A DNA stretch of 64,000 nucleotides from a bacterium (lineage in GTDB: Bacteria > Myxococcota_A > Polyangia > Nannocystales > Nannocystaceae). The notes beneath the pieces are model-generated. The model worked only from the letters and a program-made list of their open reading frames with translations. It searched no databases and was not told the DNA's origin. Shown here piece by piece: positions 45,086 to 53,222 of this stretch; position 1 is the first letter of the stretch; each line of letters begins with the position of its first letter. The stretch covers positions 108,605 to 172,604 of the forward strand of contig JANSYI010000020.1 of assembly GCA_024742475.1 (NCBI GenBank), given 5' to 3'. Made by a program: the position numbers and the translations under genes.

Positions 45086-45616
45086 GTGACGAGTACGCCC
45101 GCACGACGCAGACCTCTTCGTACGATCTTCCTCGGGGCGACGCTCGCGTTCGCGTGCCAGCCGGGCACGGCGCAGACGCAGCAGGACATCGGCGAGGACG
45201 TGGTCCTGACGGCGGACGAGCCCGTCGCAGCGTTCGAGGTGACGCTGTGCATGACCGGTGGCACGCCCGCCAACCTGAACGGCTACGGGTCGTTCTCCGG
45301 GACGGTCTCCAGCAGCGCCGGCGAGGTGGAGTTCACGCTCGAGTCGCTGGAGTCCGAGGAGGACTCGTACACGGAGACGACGAGCGCGACGAGCACCGCC
45401 GAGCCAACGAAGATTTCGCTGGTGACCGACCGCGACTGGGGGAGCTCGGGCGAGCGCTGCCAAACCCAGGTCGTGCAGCTCTCCGTCCCCTCGCTCGAGG
45501 CCGATCAGAGCGTGACCGTGACCGAGCTGTCGGTCGACTTCAACGCCGAATGGTCCGGCTTCTGCGGACCCACGCCCGACGACGACTCACTGTCGATCAC
45601 CGTCGAGCGCGTGTGA
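45086..45616 (+). CDS. small secreted protein, paralogue of the protein at 20847
   Basis: 176 residues from GTG 45086 with a basic N-terminus and a signal segment TIFLGATLAFAC. VVLTADEPVAAFEVTLCM and ERCQTQVVQLS match the protein at 20847-21461, with the same Cys positions; the middle is acidic and rich in Ser and Thr. Beta-rich; no family name. It begins 9 bp after the oxidase-like gene and its stop is 1 bp from the stop of the convergent barrel gene. Confidence 0.75.
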   Translation: MTSTPARRRPLRTIFLGATLAFACQPGTAQTQQDIGEDVVLTADEPVAAFEVTLCMTGGTPANLNGYGSFSGTVSSSAGEVEFTLESLESEEDSYTETTSATSTAEPTKISLVTDRDWGSSGERCQTQVVQLSVPSLEADQSVTVTELSVDFNAEWSGFCGPTPDDDSLSITVERV

Positions 45617-45617
45617 C

Positions 45618-46550
45618 TTAGAAGTAGTAGTGCATCGAAGCGCCGCCGAAGAGGCCGACGCCGGGGGTGAGGTCCCAGCCGAAGCCGGGGCCTTCGCTCG
45701 CGCCGAAGCCGGCCAGCGTGCTGCCATAGATGCCCCCGTTGTCGTCGCCCTCTTCGCGGCTTCCGGGGATGATGCGGAAGTCCATGCCGAGCTCGGGGGA
45801 GAGCGCGAAGTTGTTGCCGAACATCAGCTGAAACACGAGGGGGATCTCGATGTGCAGCTCGGTCGGATCGTCGAGGTTGTCCTCCACGTCGGTGGCGTTG
45901 GCCGAGGTCATCACGCCGAAGCGGCCACCGATGCCGAAGTCGGCGCGGAACGGGAGCTGGCCTGCCTCTCGACCGAGGCGCAGGAAGTACAGCCCCTCGA
46001 TGTTGAACGCCATGAACGCGACCGTGCGGGTGTCCTCGAGGTTGCACATCTCGTCGGGACAGGGAGGATCCGTCGACTCGGGATCGTTCTCCTTGAACGT
46101 GAACAACGCCACGCCTGCGCTGGCACCGACGGCGAACTGGTCGGTCACGAAGTAGCGCAGGTTGATACCGTTGAGCCCGGCGATCGTGCGGATCGCTCCC
46201 ACGCCCAAGCGGCCGTCGAACGGGTCGATGCCGCCCGAGGCTGGCGGAGGGGCGGCGATCGGGGTGAGGTCGTCGGTGCTCGACGTGCTCGCGCTCAGCG
46301 AGGTCGTCGACGTCTCGATCTCCTCTTCGACGTCCGCTTCGGCCTCGGTGTCGTCGACGCCCTCGTCGGCCACCGCTTCACTCTCGATGCTGGTCTCCTC
46401 CCAGCCCGCGCTGTCGTCCGCGGTCGTCGTTTCGGTCGCCGCGACGGCCTCAGCGTCGGCCGAGGCCGCGTCCTCTTCGAGTGCCGGCTGAATCGCCGTC
46501 ACGCCCAGGGTGGATGCAAGCACAACGGGAATTCCAAGCAACCATGCCAT
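45618..46550 (-). CDS. outer-membrane beta-barrel protein with acidic linker
   Basis: 310 residues from ATG 46550, giving a signal peptide (WLLGIPVVLASTLGVTAIQ). Residues 25-100 are an acidic Ser/Thr/Glu linker, then about ten amphipathic strands (GINLRYFVTDQFAVGASAG, FRADFGIGGRFGV, FALSPELGMDFRII) with a C-terminal HYYF, the aromatic end expected of a barrel. No specific porin family recognised. Lies 40 bp downstream of rluE on the same strand and may be read with it. Confidence 0.75.
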   Translation of the reverse strand: MAWLLGIPVVLASTLGVTAIQPALEEDAASADAEAVAATETTTADDSAGWEETSIESEAVADEGVDDTEAEADVEEEIETSTTSLSASTSSTDDLTPIAAPPPASGGIDPFDGRLGVGAIRTIAGLNGINLRYFVTDQFAVGASAGVALFTFKENDPESTDPPCPDEMCNLEDTRTVAFMAFNIEGLYFLRLGREAGQLPFRADFGIGGRFGVMTSANATDVEDNLDDPTELHIEIPLVFQLMFGNNFALSPELGMDFRIIPGSREEGDDNGGIYGSTLAGFGASEGPGFGWDLTPGVGLFGGASMHYYF

Positions 46551-46590
46551 CGGCCCGAGCCTAGCGGCGGCGCTGCGCACCCGGAAATTT

Positions 46591-47124
46591 TCAGAGGATT
46601 CGCGTCTGACCGGGCGCCAGGCCGTCGAGGGTCCAGGCTCCGACCGCGTAGCGCACGAGCCGGAGCGTCGGATGGCCGACGTGGGCCGTCATGCGGCGCA
46701 CCTGCCGGTTGCGACCTTCCTTCAAGACGACCTCCAACCACGCCGTGGGGATCGACTTGCGCTCCCGAATCGGCGGGTCGCGGGGCCAGAGCTGTGGCGG
46801 CTCGATGCGGCGAACTCCTGCGGGCCTGGTCTTGCCGTCCTTGAGCATCACCCCTCGGCGAAGCCGCTCGAGCGCCTCGGCCTGGGGCTCGCGCTCGACC
46901 TGAACCCAGTACGTCTTGGGCATCTTCGTGCGCGCCTTGGGCGAGGCGATGCGATGCTGCAGCGCCCCGTCATCGGTGAGCACGAGCAGCCCCTCGGAGT
47001 CCTTGTCGAGCCGTCCTGCGGCATAGACGTTGGGTACGTCCACGTAGTCGGCCAGCGTCTCGTGGCCTTCCTGCGAAGTGAACTGACTGAGCACCCCGAA
47101 CGGCTTGTTGAGCAGAACGATCAA
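46591..47124 (-). CDS. rluE: 23S rRNA pseudouridine synthase, RluE type
   Basis: 177 residues. Only a TTG at 47124 allows the full N-terminus (IVLLNKPFGVLSQF), because an in-frame stop lies 18 bp upstream. GRLDKDSEGLLVLTDDG near 37-53 has the catalytic Asp, and EGRNRQVRRM near 135 is the usual RNA-binding strand. Lacking an S4 domain and this short, it fits RluE, which in E. coli modifies U2457 of 23S rRNA. It follows the RluF gene by 18 bp. Confidence 0.88.
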   Translation of the reverse strand: MIVLLNKPFGVLSQFTSQEGHETLADYVDVPNVYAAGRLDKDSEGLLVLTDDGALQHRIASPKARTKMPKTYWVQVEREPQAEALERLRRGVMLKDGKTRPAGVRRIEPPQLWPRDPPIRERKSIPTAWLEVVLKEGRNRQVRRMTAHVGHPTLRLVRYAVGAWTLDGLAPGQTRIL

Positions 47125-47142
47125 CGCAGGCCCCCAGGACGT

Positions 47143-47886
47143 TCAATCCACGGTCTTGGCCGAGCCCTCGCACAGCGCGAGCAGCTCGGCGAGCTCGGCC
47201 GGCGTGAACTCGCGCCACTGCCCCACGGGGACATCGAGCTTCATGTTCATGATGCGGATGCGCTCGAGCTTGCGGACGCGGTAGTCGAAGTGCTCGCACA
47301 TGCGCCGGATCTGGCGGTTGAGCCCCTGGGTGAGAACGATTCGGAAGACGTGCTTGCCGAGCTGCACGACGGTGCATGGGCGCGTGACCGTGTCGAGGAT
47401 TGGCACGCCTTCGCCCATCTTGCGCACGAAGTCACGGGTCACCGGCTTGTCGACCGTGACCACGTACTCCTTCTCGTGGTTGTTCCGCGCGCGGAGGATC
47501 TTGTTGACGATGTCGCCGTCGTCGGTGAGGAAGATGAGCCCCTGACTCATCTTGTCGAGACGCCCGACCGGAAAGATCCGCGTGGGGTAGTTGATGTAGT
47601 CGATGATGTTGTCGGGCTCGACGCGCGTGTCGGTGGTGCACACGATGCCCACCGGCTTGTTGAACGCCAGGTACACGCGCCGCTGCGCCTGGTCGCCATC
47701 GACCGCGATGCCATCGACCGCCACCACGTCGCCGGCCTCGACCTTCGTGCCCATCTCGGGCACCGACCCGTTGATCGTCACCCTGCCCTGCTCGATCAGC
47801 TTGTCCGCCGCGCGCCGCGAGCAGTAGCCAACCTCGCTGAGGTACTTGTTGATCCGCGTGGGCATGGAGCGGCCGGAACCGTACAT
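47143..47886 (-). CDS. rluF: 23S rRNA pseudouridine synthase, RluF type
   Basis: 247 residues. An S4 RNA-binding domain opens it (RINKYLSEVGYCSRRAADKL), then LAFNKPVGIVCTTD, GRLDKMSQGLIFLTDDGD with the catalytic Asp, the NNHEKEYVVTVDKPVT block and GLNRQIRRMCEHFDYRV, all characteristic of RluF, which in E. coli acts on U2604 of 23S rRNA. Starting at ATG 47886 makes a TGATG overlap with the histidine kinase; ATG 47865 is the alternative that fits the family length equally well. Confidence 0.9.
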   Translation of the reverse strand: MYGSGRSMPTRINKYLSEVGYCSRRAADKLIEQGRVTINGSVPEMGTKVEAGDVVAVDGIAVDGDQAQRRVYLAFNKPVGIVCTTDTRVEPDNIIDYINYPTRIFPVGRLDKMSQGLIFLTDDGDIVNKILRARNNHEKEYVVTVDKPVTRDFVRKMGEGVPILDTVTRPCTVVQLGKHVFRIVLTQGLNRQIRRMCEHFDYRVRKLERIRIMNMKLDVPVGQWREFTPAELAELLALCEGSAKTVD

Positions 47887-50000
47887 CACCGCTCGACGAA
47901 CGTCTCGCCCCCAGCGGTGCTCTTCATCGCGACCGCCTCCCAAAGCTCGTGGGCTCTGAAGGGCTTGAGGAGCCGCGTGATGTCGTCGCGCTCTTCGAAG
48001 GTCCGCGCCTCGGCTGAGACGGCGCCACCGGTCATGAAGATGAACTTCCGGCGCAAGACGTCGCGGCCTTGAAGCGAGTCGAACCACGCGGCGCCGGTGG
48101 TCGTTGGCATCATCAGGTCACACAAGATGACGTCGGGCTCGAGGCCGTCGGCGAGGGCCTTCTCGGCTTCGGCGACCGAGCCCACCAGGACGACCTCGTT
48201 CCCACGGAGCAGCCGCCCGACTGCGCGGCCGACGGTCACCTCGTCGTCGACGATCAAGACGGTGAGGTCGCGCGGGGCGGCGGCGCGGACTCGCCGCGGT
48301 GCGGTGGGCTCGGGCTGACCGATGGGGAGCCGAATCTCGAAACGCGCACCGCCGCTGGGGCGGTTTTCTGCACGAATCGTCCCGCCGAGCACGGTGATGG
48401 CGGTCCGACAGACGGAGAGCCCGAGCCCCGTGCCTTCCCCGGGCGCCTTGGTCGTGACGAAGGGGTCGAAGACGCGCGGCAGCACGTCTTCGCGAATGCC
48501 CGGCCCATCGTCGTCCACTCGAATGACGAGGTCGGGATGAGCGTCGTCCGCCTGCACGCTGAGCTCGATGGTGCCTCCGCTTCCCTCCGTGGCGTGGGCA
48601 GCGTTGACCAGCACGTTGACGAGGACCTGAACGAGGCGGTTTTGGTCGGTGACGATCGGGGGCAGACCCGGGTCGATGTCGACCTTCAGCGCAGCACGGT
48701 GGCGCAGCTCGTGTCGAGCCATGGCGGCCGCTGCATCGACGACCGCGCAGATGTCGAGTTCGAGCAGCTCGACGGGGTCTGTACGCGAGAACCGAGACAA
48801 GTCGCGGACGACGTCGGTGATGCGGCCTACGCTCTGCTGACACTCTTCGACGAGCGGAGAGGTCTGCATCTCGGAGAGGTTTGCGCTCAGCACCGTGAGC
48901 GGATTGTTGATCTCGTGCGCGACGCCTGCGGCGAGCTGCCCCATGGACGCCATGCGCTCTGTGACCGCGATCTGACGCTCTAGCTCTCGCTGCCGGGTCT
49001 GGTCTCGAACGAGGATGAGCAGACGCTCACGGCCGTAGGGGATCAGGCGGACATCGAGGACGAGCTCCCGCCCAGCCAAGGGCTCGGCGTACTCGAAGGC
49101 GTGCGGCGCTCCTGCGGCCAGCGCTCGTTTCGCGTGGTCTAGGGCCGCTCGAACCTGGAGCGGGTCGCCGAGCCCCGCGTCTCGCAGCGCCTCGGAGATG
49201 TTCTTGCCCTGCATCGCCGCCACCGTCGTCGCGAGCTCGCCCAGATCCGACCCGGGGTGAACCCTGCGCACGGTGAGTTCACGGTCGAGCAAGACCAGCG
49301 TGTCCGGCAGGGCCTCGACCATCGCACGCATGGCTGCCTCGCTCTCCAGCAGCGAGCGTTCCGTGTCGAGCAGCGCCTTTTGGTGAAACTCGAGCTCGGA
49401 GGAGATCGCCGCGGCCCCTCTCCAAAAGAAGAACCAGCGCCGCACCTTGGACAGAAAGCTCTTGTCGGGAGGCGGAGTGAGGATCAGCGTGCCGCCGCGA
49501 GGCCCCAGCTCCCCACTGCACGCCGCGGCCGGAGCCCCAACGAACTGCGGGATCGCACGAATGCCTGCCCGGGCAAGGGCCATCCACACCGCCGAGCCCT
49601 CGTGCGGTGGGCGAATCTCGACCGAGACCTCGAGCCGACGGTCGGGCAGCGTCGTGCATCTCCACTCGACGAAGCGGAAGAGCGAAGGTGCGATGCGCTT
49701 GATGACGAGGCGGATGTAGTCGGCGGGACCGGCGATGAACATCGCGAACGCGCTGAGCGAGCCGCCGAGCTTGCTCTCGAGCAGGAGGTCCGCAGCCTGC
49801 TGCGCGGCGACATCCTCCCCCCCCACCAGTTCGGCGTACCGCTCGACCATGGGGCGCCACTCGGCCCAGGGCACGCTCGCGGTCGGTCGCTCCAAGACGG
49901 CGCGCTCGAGACTCGACCCCTCCAGAAGCTGGTCGAGGTCGACGTAGCCTTTGGCCTCAGCCTGCTGAAAGAACGCCCACGCTCTGCAAGAGACTTCCAT
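47886..50000 (-). CDS. hybrid sensor histidine kinase with C-terminal receiver
   Basis: 704 residues from ATG 50000. Residues 1-180 resemble the DUF2378/haem-NO-binding-like heads of myxobacterial regulators. A PAS-type region follows (AMVEALPDTLVLLDRELTVR, about 225-335). HisKA carries the phospho-acceptor His362 in GVAHEINNPL; the ATPase has VNVLVNAAHA, DDDGPGI and GEGTGLGLSV. A receiver occupies about 578-700 with acidic pair Asp585/586, phospho-Asp628 and a Lys in LLKPF. No membrane segment, so a cytoplasmic sensor. No separate response regulator with an output domain is adjacent. Confidence 0.93.
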   Translation of the reverse strand: MEVSCRAWAFFQQAEAKGYVDLDQLLEGSSLERAVLERPTASVPWAEWRPMVERYAELVGGEDVAAQQAADLLLESKLGGSLSAFAMFIAGPADYIRLVIKRIAPSLFRFVEWRCTTLPDRRLEVSVEIRPPHEGSAVWMALARAGIRAIPQFVGAPAAACSGELGPRGGTLILTPPPDKSFLSKVRRWFFFWRGAAAISSELEFHQKALLDTERSLLESEAAMRAMVEALPDTLVLLDRELTVRRVHPGSDLGELATTVAAMQGKNISEALRDAGLGDPLQVRAALDHAKRALAAGAPHAFEYAEPLAGRELVLDVRLIPYGRERLLILVRDQTRQRELERQIAVTERMASMGQLAAGVAHEINNPLTVLSANLSEMQTSPLVEECQQSVGRITDVVRDLSRFSRTDPVELLELDICAVVDAAAAMARHELRHRAALKVDIDPGLPPIVTDQNRLVQVLVNVLVNAAHATEGSGGTIELSVQADDAHPDLVIRVDDDGPGIREDVLPRVFDPFVTTKAPGEGTGLGLSVCRTAITVLGGTIRAENRPSGGARFEIRLPIGQPEPTAPRRVRAAAPRDLTVLIVDDEVTVGRAVGRLLRGNEVVLVGSVAEAEKALADGLEPDVILCDLMMPTTTGAAWFDSLQGRDVLRRKFIFMTGGAVSAEARTFEERDDITRLLKPFRAHELWEAVAMKSTAGGETFVER

Positions 50001-50251
50001 CGGTCTCGTCCGCCCCGCCGCGCCGAAGCACCCAGCGCTCGGCCTGCATCGTACCGGCTCGACGCGAGTTGTCTCAACACAGGCCGAACCGGGCGCTTCC
50101 GCGCCGCGGAGCGCTTCTCGAGGCGAGCCTCTCGACCGACCCGAGTGTCGCATCGACGCACCCCGACTGACGCAGATGTCGTGAGCCCCCCCTTGGGCTC
50201 TCGAGGCGCCGGTGCTTCGGCGCGAGCACGGTGCTTGCAGGCTCTGTGGAC

Positions 50252-50656
50252 ATGCGCAGAACGCTGAGCTGCCTCGTTCTCCTTCTGGCTGGCTGTGAAA
50301 CGTCCGAGGTCGCCCAGGCCACCGTCGAGTTTCGTTCGATGGAGTCGCAGTGCATCGACCCGTGCCCGGGCGGCGACTTCTACGGGTCGAGCTATCTGCG
50401 ACTCACCGTCACCGCGGGCGATGAGCCGCTTCGGTCATCGGTCCGGTGGCTGCACTTCTCGCGGCGCGACGAAGTGCTCGCCGAAGAGGCCGTCGCGCTC
50501 GAGCCCGGAGAGTCGACCTCGGTGTCGTTCTCTTTGCAGACCGGCTGCCCCACGGTCAGCGACGAGCCTCGCGACGTCACCGTGGTCATCGAGCTCGATG
50601 GTGAAGAGTTCGAGCTCGACGGCGAGGAGAGCGTCACGATGGGCTACGACTGCTAG
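50252..50656 (+). CDS. small secreted lipoprotein, unknown
   Basis: 134 residues from ATG 50252; signal ends LLLAGC. The mature part is acidic and beta-rich with Cys pairs (SQCIDPCPGG, TGCPTVSD, ending MGYDC). It is of the same size and style as the other small Cys-containing lipoproteins in the window but without clear sequence similarity. The 251 bp before it, back to the kinase start, holds nothing I can name. Confidence 0.7.
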   Translation: MRRTLSCLVLLLAGCETSEVAQATVEFRSMESQCIDPCPGGDFYGSSYLRLTVTAGDEPLRSSVRWLHFSRRDEVLAEEAVALEPGESTSVSFSLQTGCPTVSDEPRDVTVVIELDGEEFELDGEESVTMGYDC

Positions 50657-50695
50657 CGGCCGCTCCACGCGTTCGCGTGCTAGTTTCGAACGACG

Positions 50696-50855
50696 ATGGC
50701 GAGGCGGGTTCACCACTCCTACGCGGAGTTACCTGAACCTACTCGAGCTCAGCAGCGTCAAGCTCGAGTTCTGCGACGGCGAGTCCGTCGTGCTCGACTC
50801 GCCTGCGGTGTCGCTCGCGGTCGACGAGCTCTACGCGGGCATCGCACTCGAGTGA
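50696..50855 (+). pseudogene. possible Uma2-family nuclease remnant (frameshifted, internally deleted)
   Basis: From ATG 50696 the frame reads MARRVHHSYAE; shifting by one base at about 50729 continues YLNLLELSSVKLEFCDGE, together matching the N-terminal pattern of Uma2 (DUF820) proteins (SYxEYLxLEExxxVKxEYxDGE). The same frame then reads SVVLDSPAVSLAVDELYAGI, like the last strand and helix of Uma2 proteins, so about 110 central residues, including the nuclease core, would be missing. Both a frameshift and a deletion are needed, so this is a decayed fragment if correctly identified. Confidence 0.4.
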
Positions 50856-50864
50856 ACGCCCACT

Positions 50865-51713
50865 TCACCCGCCGAGCGAGAGCGCGACCGTGGCACCCTC
50901 GGGAGCCTTCTCTCGCATGCGCTCGACGTCCACGAACACGGTGTTGATCATCGACCCCCCGCGGGCGGCGTAGCCCCGCTCGGCGAGCAGGCTGAAGATC
51001 TCCGGCACGAGGCCCGTGGTGCCGTAGACGCTGGTCTCCACGCAGATCACCGCTGGGCGCGGGCCAGTGGGGCTCATGGAGCGGAGGATCTCGAGGTCGA
51101 GCCCCTCGACGTCGACGCTGAGCAGGTCGATGCCCTCGGCGAAGTGCTCCTGCAGCAGCGCGTCGATGGAGACGAGCTTCATCTTGATCGCCTTTTCGAG
51201 CGCGCCGCCCTCTGCGACATAGCGATCGACCTGCGCCTTGGAGAACGTGTTGAGCTGGGGGCGGTCGCGCATGAGGTAGTAGTCGGCCTCGGTCGCATCG
51301 CCCGTGCCCACGCCCGCCGCCACGACCACGTCACGGGTCCGCACCTCGGCGAGCATCTTGGCCATGGGGGGGTTGGGCTCGACGAGGACCCCGCTCCCGC
51401 CCGAGACGTAGGCCAGGTACGTGTTGCTGCCGATCGTCGGATGAAAGGCTCCGATGTCGAGGTAGCGCGGCGCCATGATGCCCAGCATGCCGAGCGCCTG
51501 CATGATGACCATGTCCTCGCCCTGCTGCGCGTAGGCGACCTGACGACCATCGGGCGGCTGAGGTCCGAGCTTGGGCACGGGCAGCGGCGGCGGTCCGGGC
51601 TTCTCGGGGGCGGCCGGATCCGGGGGCGCAGCCGCAGCTTCGGCGTCGTCGGAGCAGGCCGTCAGAGCGGTGAGCGCGAGCCCAGACCCCAGGAGGAAGT
51701 TGCGTCGATCCAT
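50865..51713 (-). CDS. FkbM-family methyltransferase with Tat/lipoprotein signal
   Basis: 282 residues from ATG 51713. The N-terminus DRRNFLLGSGLALTALTAC has the twin-arginine pattern (Arg3-Arg4) and a lipobox Cys20, then a Pro/Ala-rich linker. Residues 60-280 are a FkbM (Methyltransf_21) domain: QGEDMVIMQALG, YLDIGAFHP with the SAM-binding strand, LVEPNPPM, and LLSVDVEGLDLEILRSM. FkbM enzymes O-methylate sugars or polyketides using SAM, which is cytoplasmic, so an exported copy is odd; Tat export would allow folding with bound cofactor. Divergent from the sigma factor gene. Confidence 0.85.
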   Translation of the reverse strand: MDRRNFLLGSGLALTALTACSDDAEAAAAPPDPAAPEKPGPPPLPVPKLGPQPPDGRQVAYAQQGEDMVIMQALGMLGIMAPRYLDIGAFHPTIGSNTYLAYVSGGSGVLVEPNPPMAKMLAEVRTRDVVVAAGVGTGDATEADYYLMRDRPQLNTFSKAQVDRYVAEGGALEKAIKMKLVSIDALLQEHFAEGIDLLSVDVEGLDLEILRSMSPTGPRPAVICVETSVYGTTGLVPEIFSLLAERGYAARGGSMINTVFVDVERMREKAPEGATVALSLGG

Positions 51714-51812
51714 GGCCGCGGCCGCACTATAGCCGACGACCCCCGATCCCCGTGGTGCCACAATGTTCTCGCCGCGCGGACATGAATCGCGCCCCGGCGG
51801 CATCAACGAGAC

Positions 51813-52382
51813 GTGACCGAGCCCGACCCACGCCAGCGAGACGCCTTGCTGCTCGCACGCATCGCTGCGGGCGAACGGGAGGCGTTCGACAGGCTGCACC
51901 GCGAGCACCATCGCGCCGTCGTCAGGTTGGCCTTTGGCATCGTCGGGGACGCCGAGGAAGCCCGAGACGTGGCACAAGACGTGTTCATCCGGCTCCTCGA
52001 CGTTGCGCCGCGCTGGAGGCCCGACGCCCGCGTGTCCACGTGGCTGCATCGGACCACGCTCAACGCGTCGCTGACCCTGCGCAGACGCGTTACGCGGTGG
52101 TGGAGTCGAGCGGGCCCGGCCGCTGGGGCACCGACCGATCCCGAGCATGCCTCCGCGCTCTCTCTCGCGGCAGCGGAGATCGGGCGCTCGCTCGAACAGC
52201 TCTCGCCGCGCCAGCGCGCGGTGGTGACGCTCCATCTCGACCTCGGCATGTCGCCCGGGGAGATCGCCGCCGAGCTGGAGATGACACCCAACGCGGCCCG
52301 GCTCGCGCTGTCGAAGGGTTTGCGTGCCCTTCGCCGCGAGGTGGGGCCCACCGTGCACGAGCTCGCCAAGGAGGACGCATGA
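51813..52382 (+). CDS. ECF-type RNA polymerase sigma factor
   Basis: 189 residues from GTG 51813. Region 2 is DRLHREHHRAVVRLAFGI to EARDVAQDVFIRLLDVAPRW; region 4 is LEQLSPRQRAVVTLHLDLGM and SPGEIAAELEMTPNAARLAL. There is no region 3, as expected for ECF sigma factors. It overlaps the next gene by ATGA and heads a three-gene operon with a membrane protein and an STN protein, so it probably answers an envelope signal. Confidence 0.93.
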   Translation: MTEPDPRQRDALLLARIAAGEREAFDRLHREHHRAVVRLAFGIVGDAEEARDVAQDVFIRLLDVAPRWRPDARVSTWLHRTTLNASLTLRRRVTRWWSRAGPAAGAPTDPEHASALSLAAAEIGRSLEQLSPRQRAVVTLHLDLGMSPGEIAAELEMTPNAARLALSKGLRALRREVGPTVHELAKEDA

Positions 52383-52672
52383 ACGACGAACGAGACGCAT
52401 TTCGTGCCTGGCTCGACCAAGGCACGCCCCCACCCGGCGCGCAGGCTCGCGACGCCGAAGACGCCTGGTCGTCGCGAGGCAGACCCGTGCGCCGCGCGGT
52501 GCTCATGACCGGCGCGCTGGCAGCCGCGGTGGCCCTTTGGTGGTTCAGCCGCCCGACACCTCTGCCTGCGACCCCCGAATACCAGACGCGCCTGCTCGTG
52601 TCGGCTGCGGACGATGAGGTCCGCATCGACGTAGGCGTTCGACGACGACCACCCACCGACCGAGACGATTGA
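52379..52672 (+). CDS. small single-TM protein, probable anti-sigma factor
   Basis: 97 residues. A cytoplasmic N-terminal helix (DAFRAWLDQGTPPPGAQA), one membrane segment (AVLMTGALAAAVALWWFS) and a short outer domain ending in basic and acidic residues. No zinc finger. Overlap with the sigma gene (ATGA) and topology suggest an anti-sigma factor; the protein is short for the role, so this is inference. Confidence 0.65.
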   Translation: MNDERDAFRAWLDQGTPPPGAQARDAEDAWSSRGRPVRRAVLMTGALAAAVALWWFSRPTPLPATPEYQTRLLVSAADDEVRIDVGVRRRPPTDRDD

Positions 52673-52673
52673 A

Positions 52674-53222
52674 ATGTTCGACAAACTCACCCTCTTCGCC
52701 GTCCTCTCCGCGGCCGTCTCCCCCAGCGCAGACGACCCACTCGCATCCCTGCCCAAGGAGCGCATCGACCTCGAGCTCGCCGACGCCCCCGTGCGCGACG
52801 TCATGAAGCTCGTGCAAGACATCTCCGGGCAGCCCGTGACGCTCGACGACTGCGTCGAAGGCACGCTCTCGCTGAAGCTCGACGCCGTCACCCTGCGCTC
52901 GCTGCTGGTCGTCATCGGCGACACCCTCTCTCTCACCTACGCGCGATCGGAGGACGGCGCCCTGTTGGTCGGCTGCGACGAGCCGCGACCCGATCGCAAA
53001 CACGCCCGCGTGGACATGGCCGTGGTCGCGGTCCCTCTCTCCGACGTGCTCGGCACCCTCAGTGACGCGGCGGACATGCCGATCACCGCCAGCGGATGCG
53101 AGGACGTGCTCGTCGACGTGAGCACCTCCAACGCGCCCGTGTCCGCCGTGCTCCACACGATCGCCTCGCAGGCATCGGCGACGGTCGAGCGCGACGGCAA
53201 TGCGCTGCAGATCCGGTGCTAG
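52674..53222 (+). CDS. exported protein with two STN (secretin/TonB N-terminal) domains
   Basis: 182 residues, signal peptide at 1-18. Two consecutive STN-type units: IDLELADAPVRDVMKLVQDI with LSLKLDAVTLRSLL, then VDMAVVAVPLSDVLGTLSDA with VDVSTSNAPVSAVLHTIA. STN domains normally form the signalling or periplasmic end of TonB receptors and secretins; here they stand alone right after a sigma/anti-sigma pair, 1 bp from the previous stop. Its stop TAG overlaps the stop of the convergent gene within the palindrome CTAG. Confidence 0.8.
   Translation: MFDKLTLFAVLSAAVSPSADDPLASLPKERIDLELADAPVRDVMKLVQDISGQPVTLDDCVEGTLSLKLDAVTLRSLLVVIGDTLSLTYARSEDGALLVGCDEPRPDRKHARVDMAVVAVPLSDVLGTLSDAADMPITASGCEDVLVDVSTSNAPVSAVLHTIASQASATVERDGNALQIRC

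Noticed and set aside
50295..50855. 186-codon frame running through the small lipoprotein gene at 50252
   Set aside because: Its first part is a shadow of the lipoprotein gene; only the last 55 codons have protein-like character and are listed as a possible Uma2 remnant.
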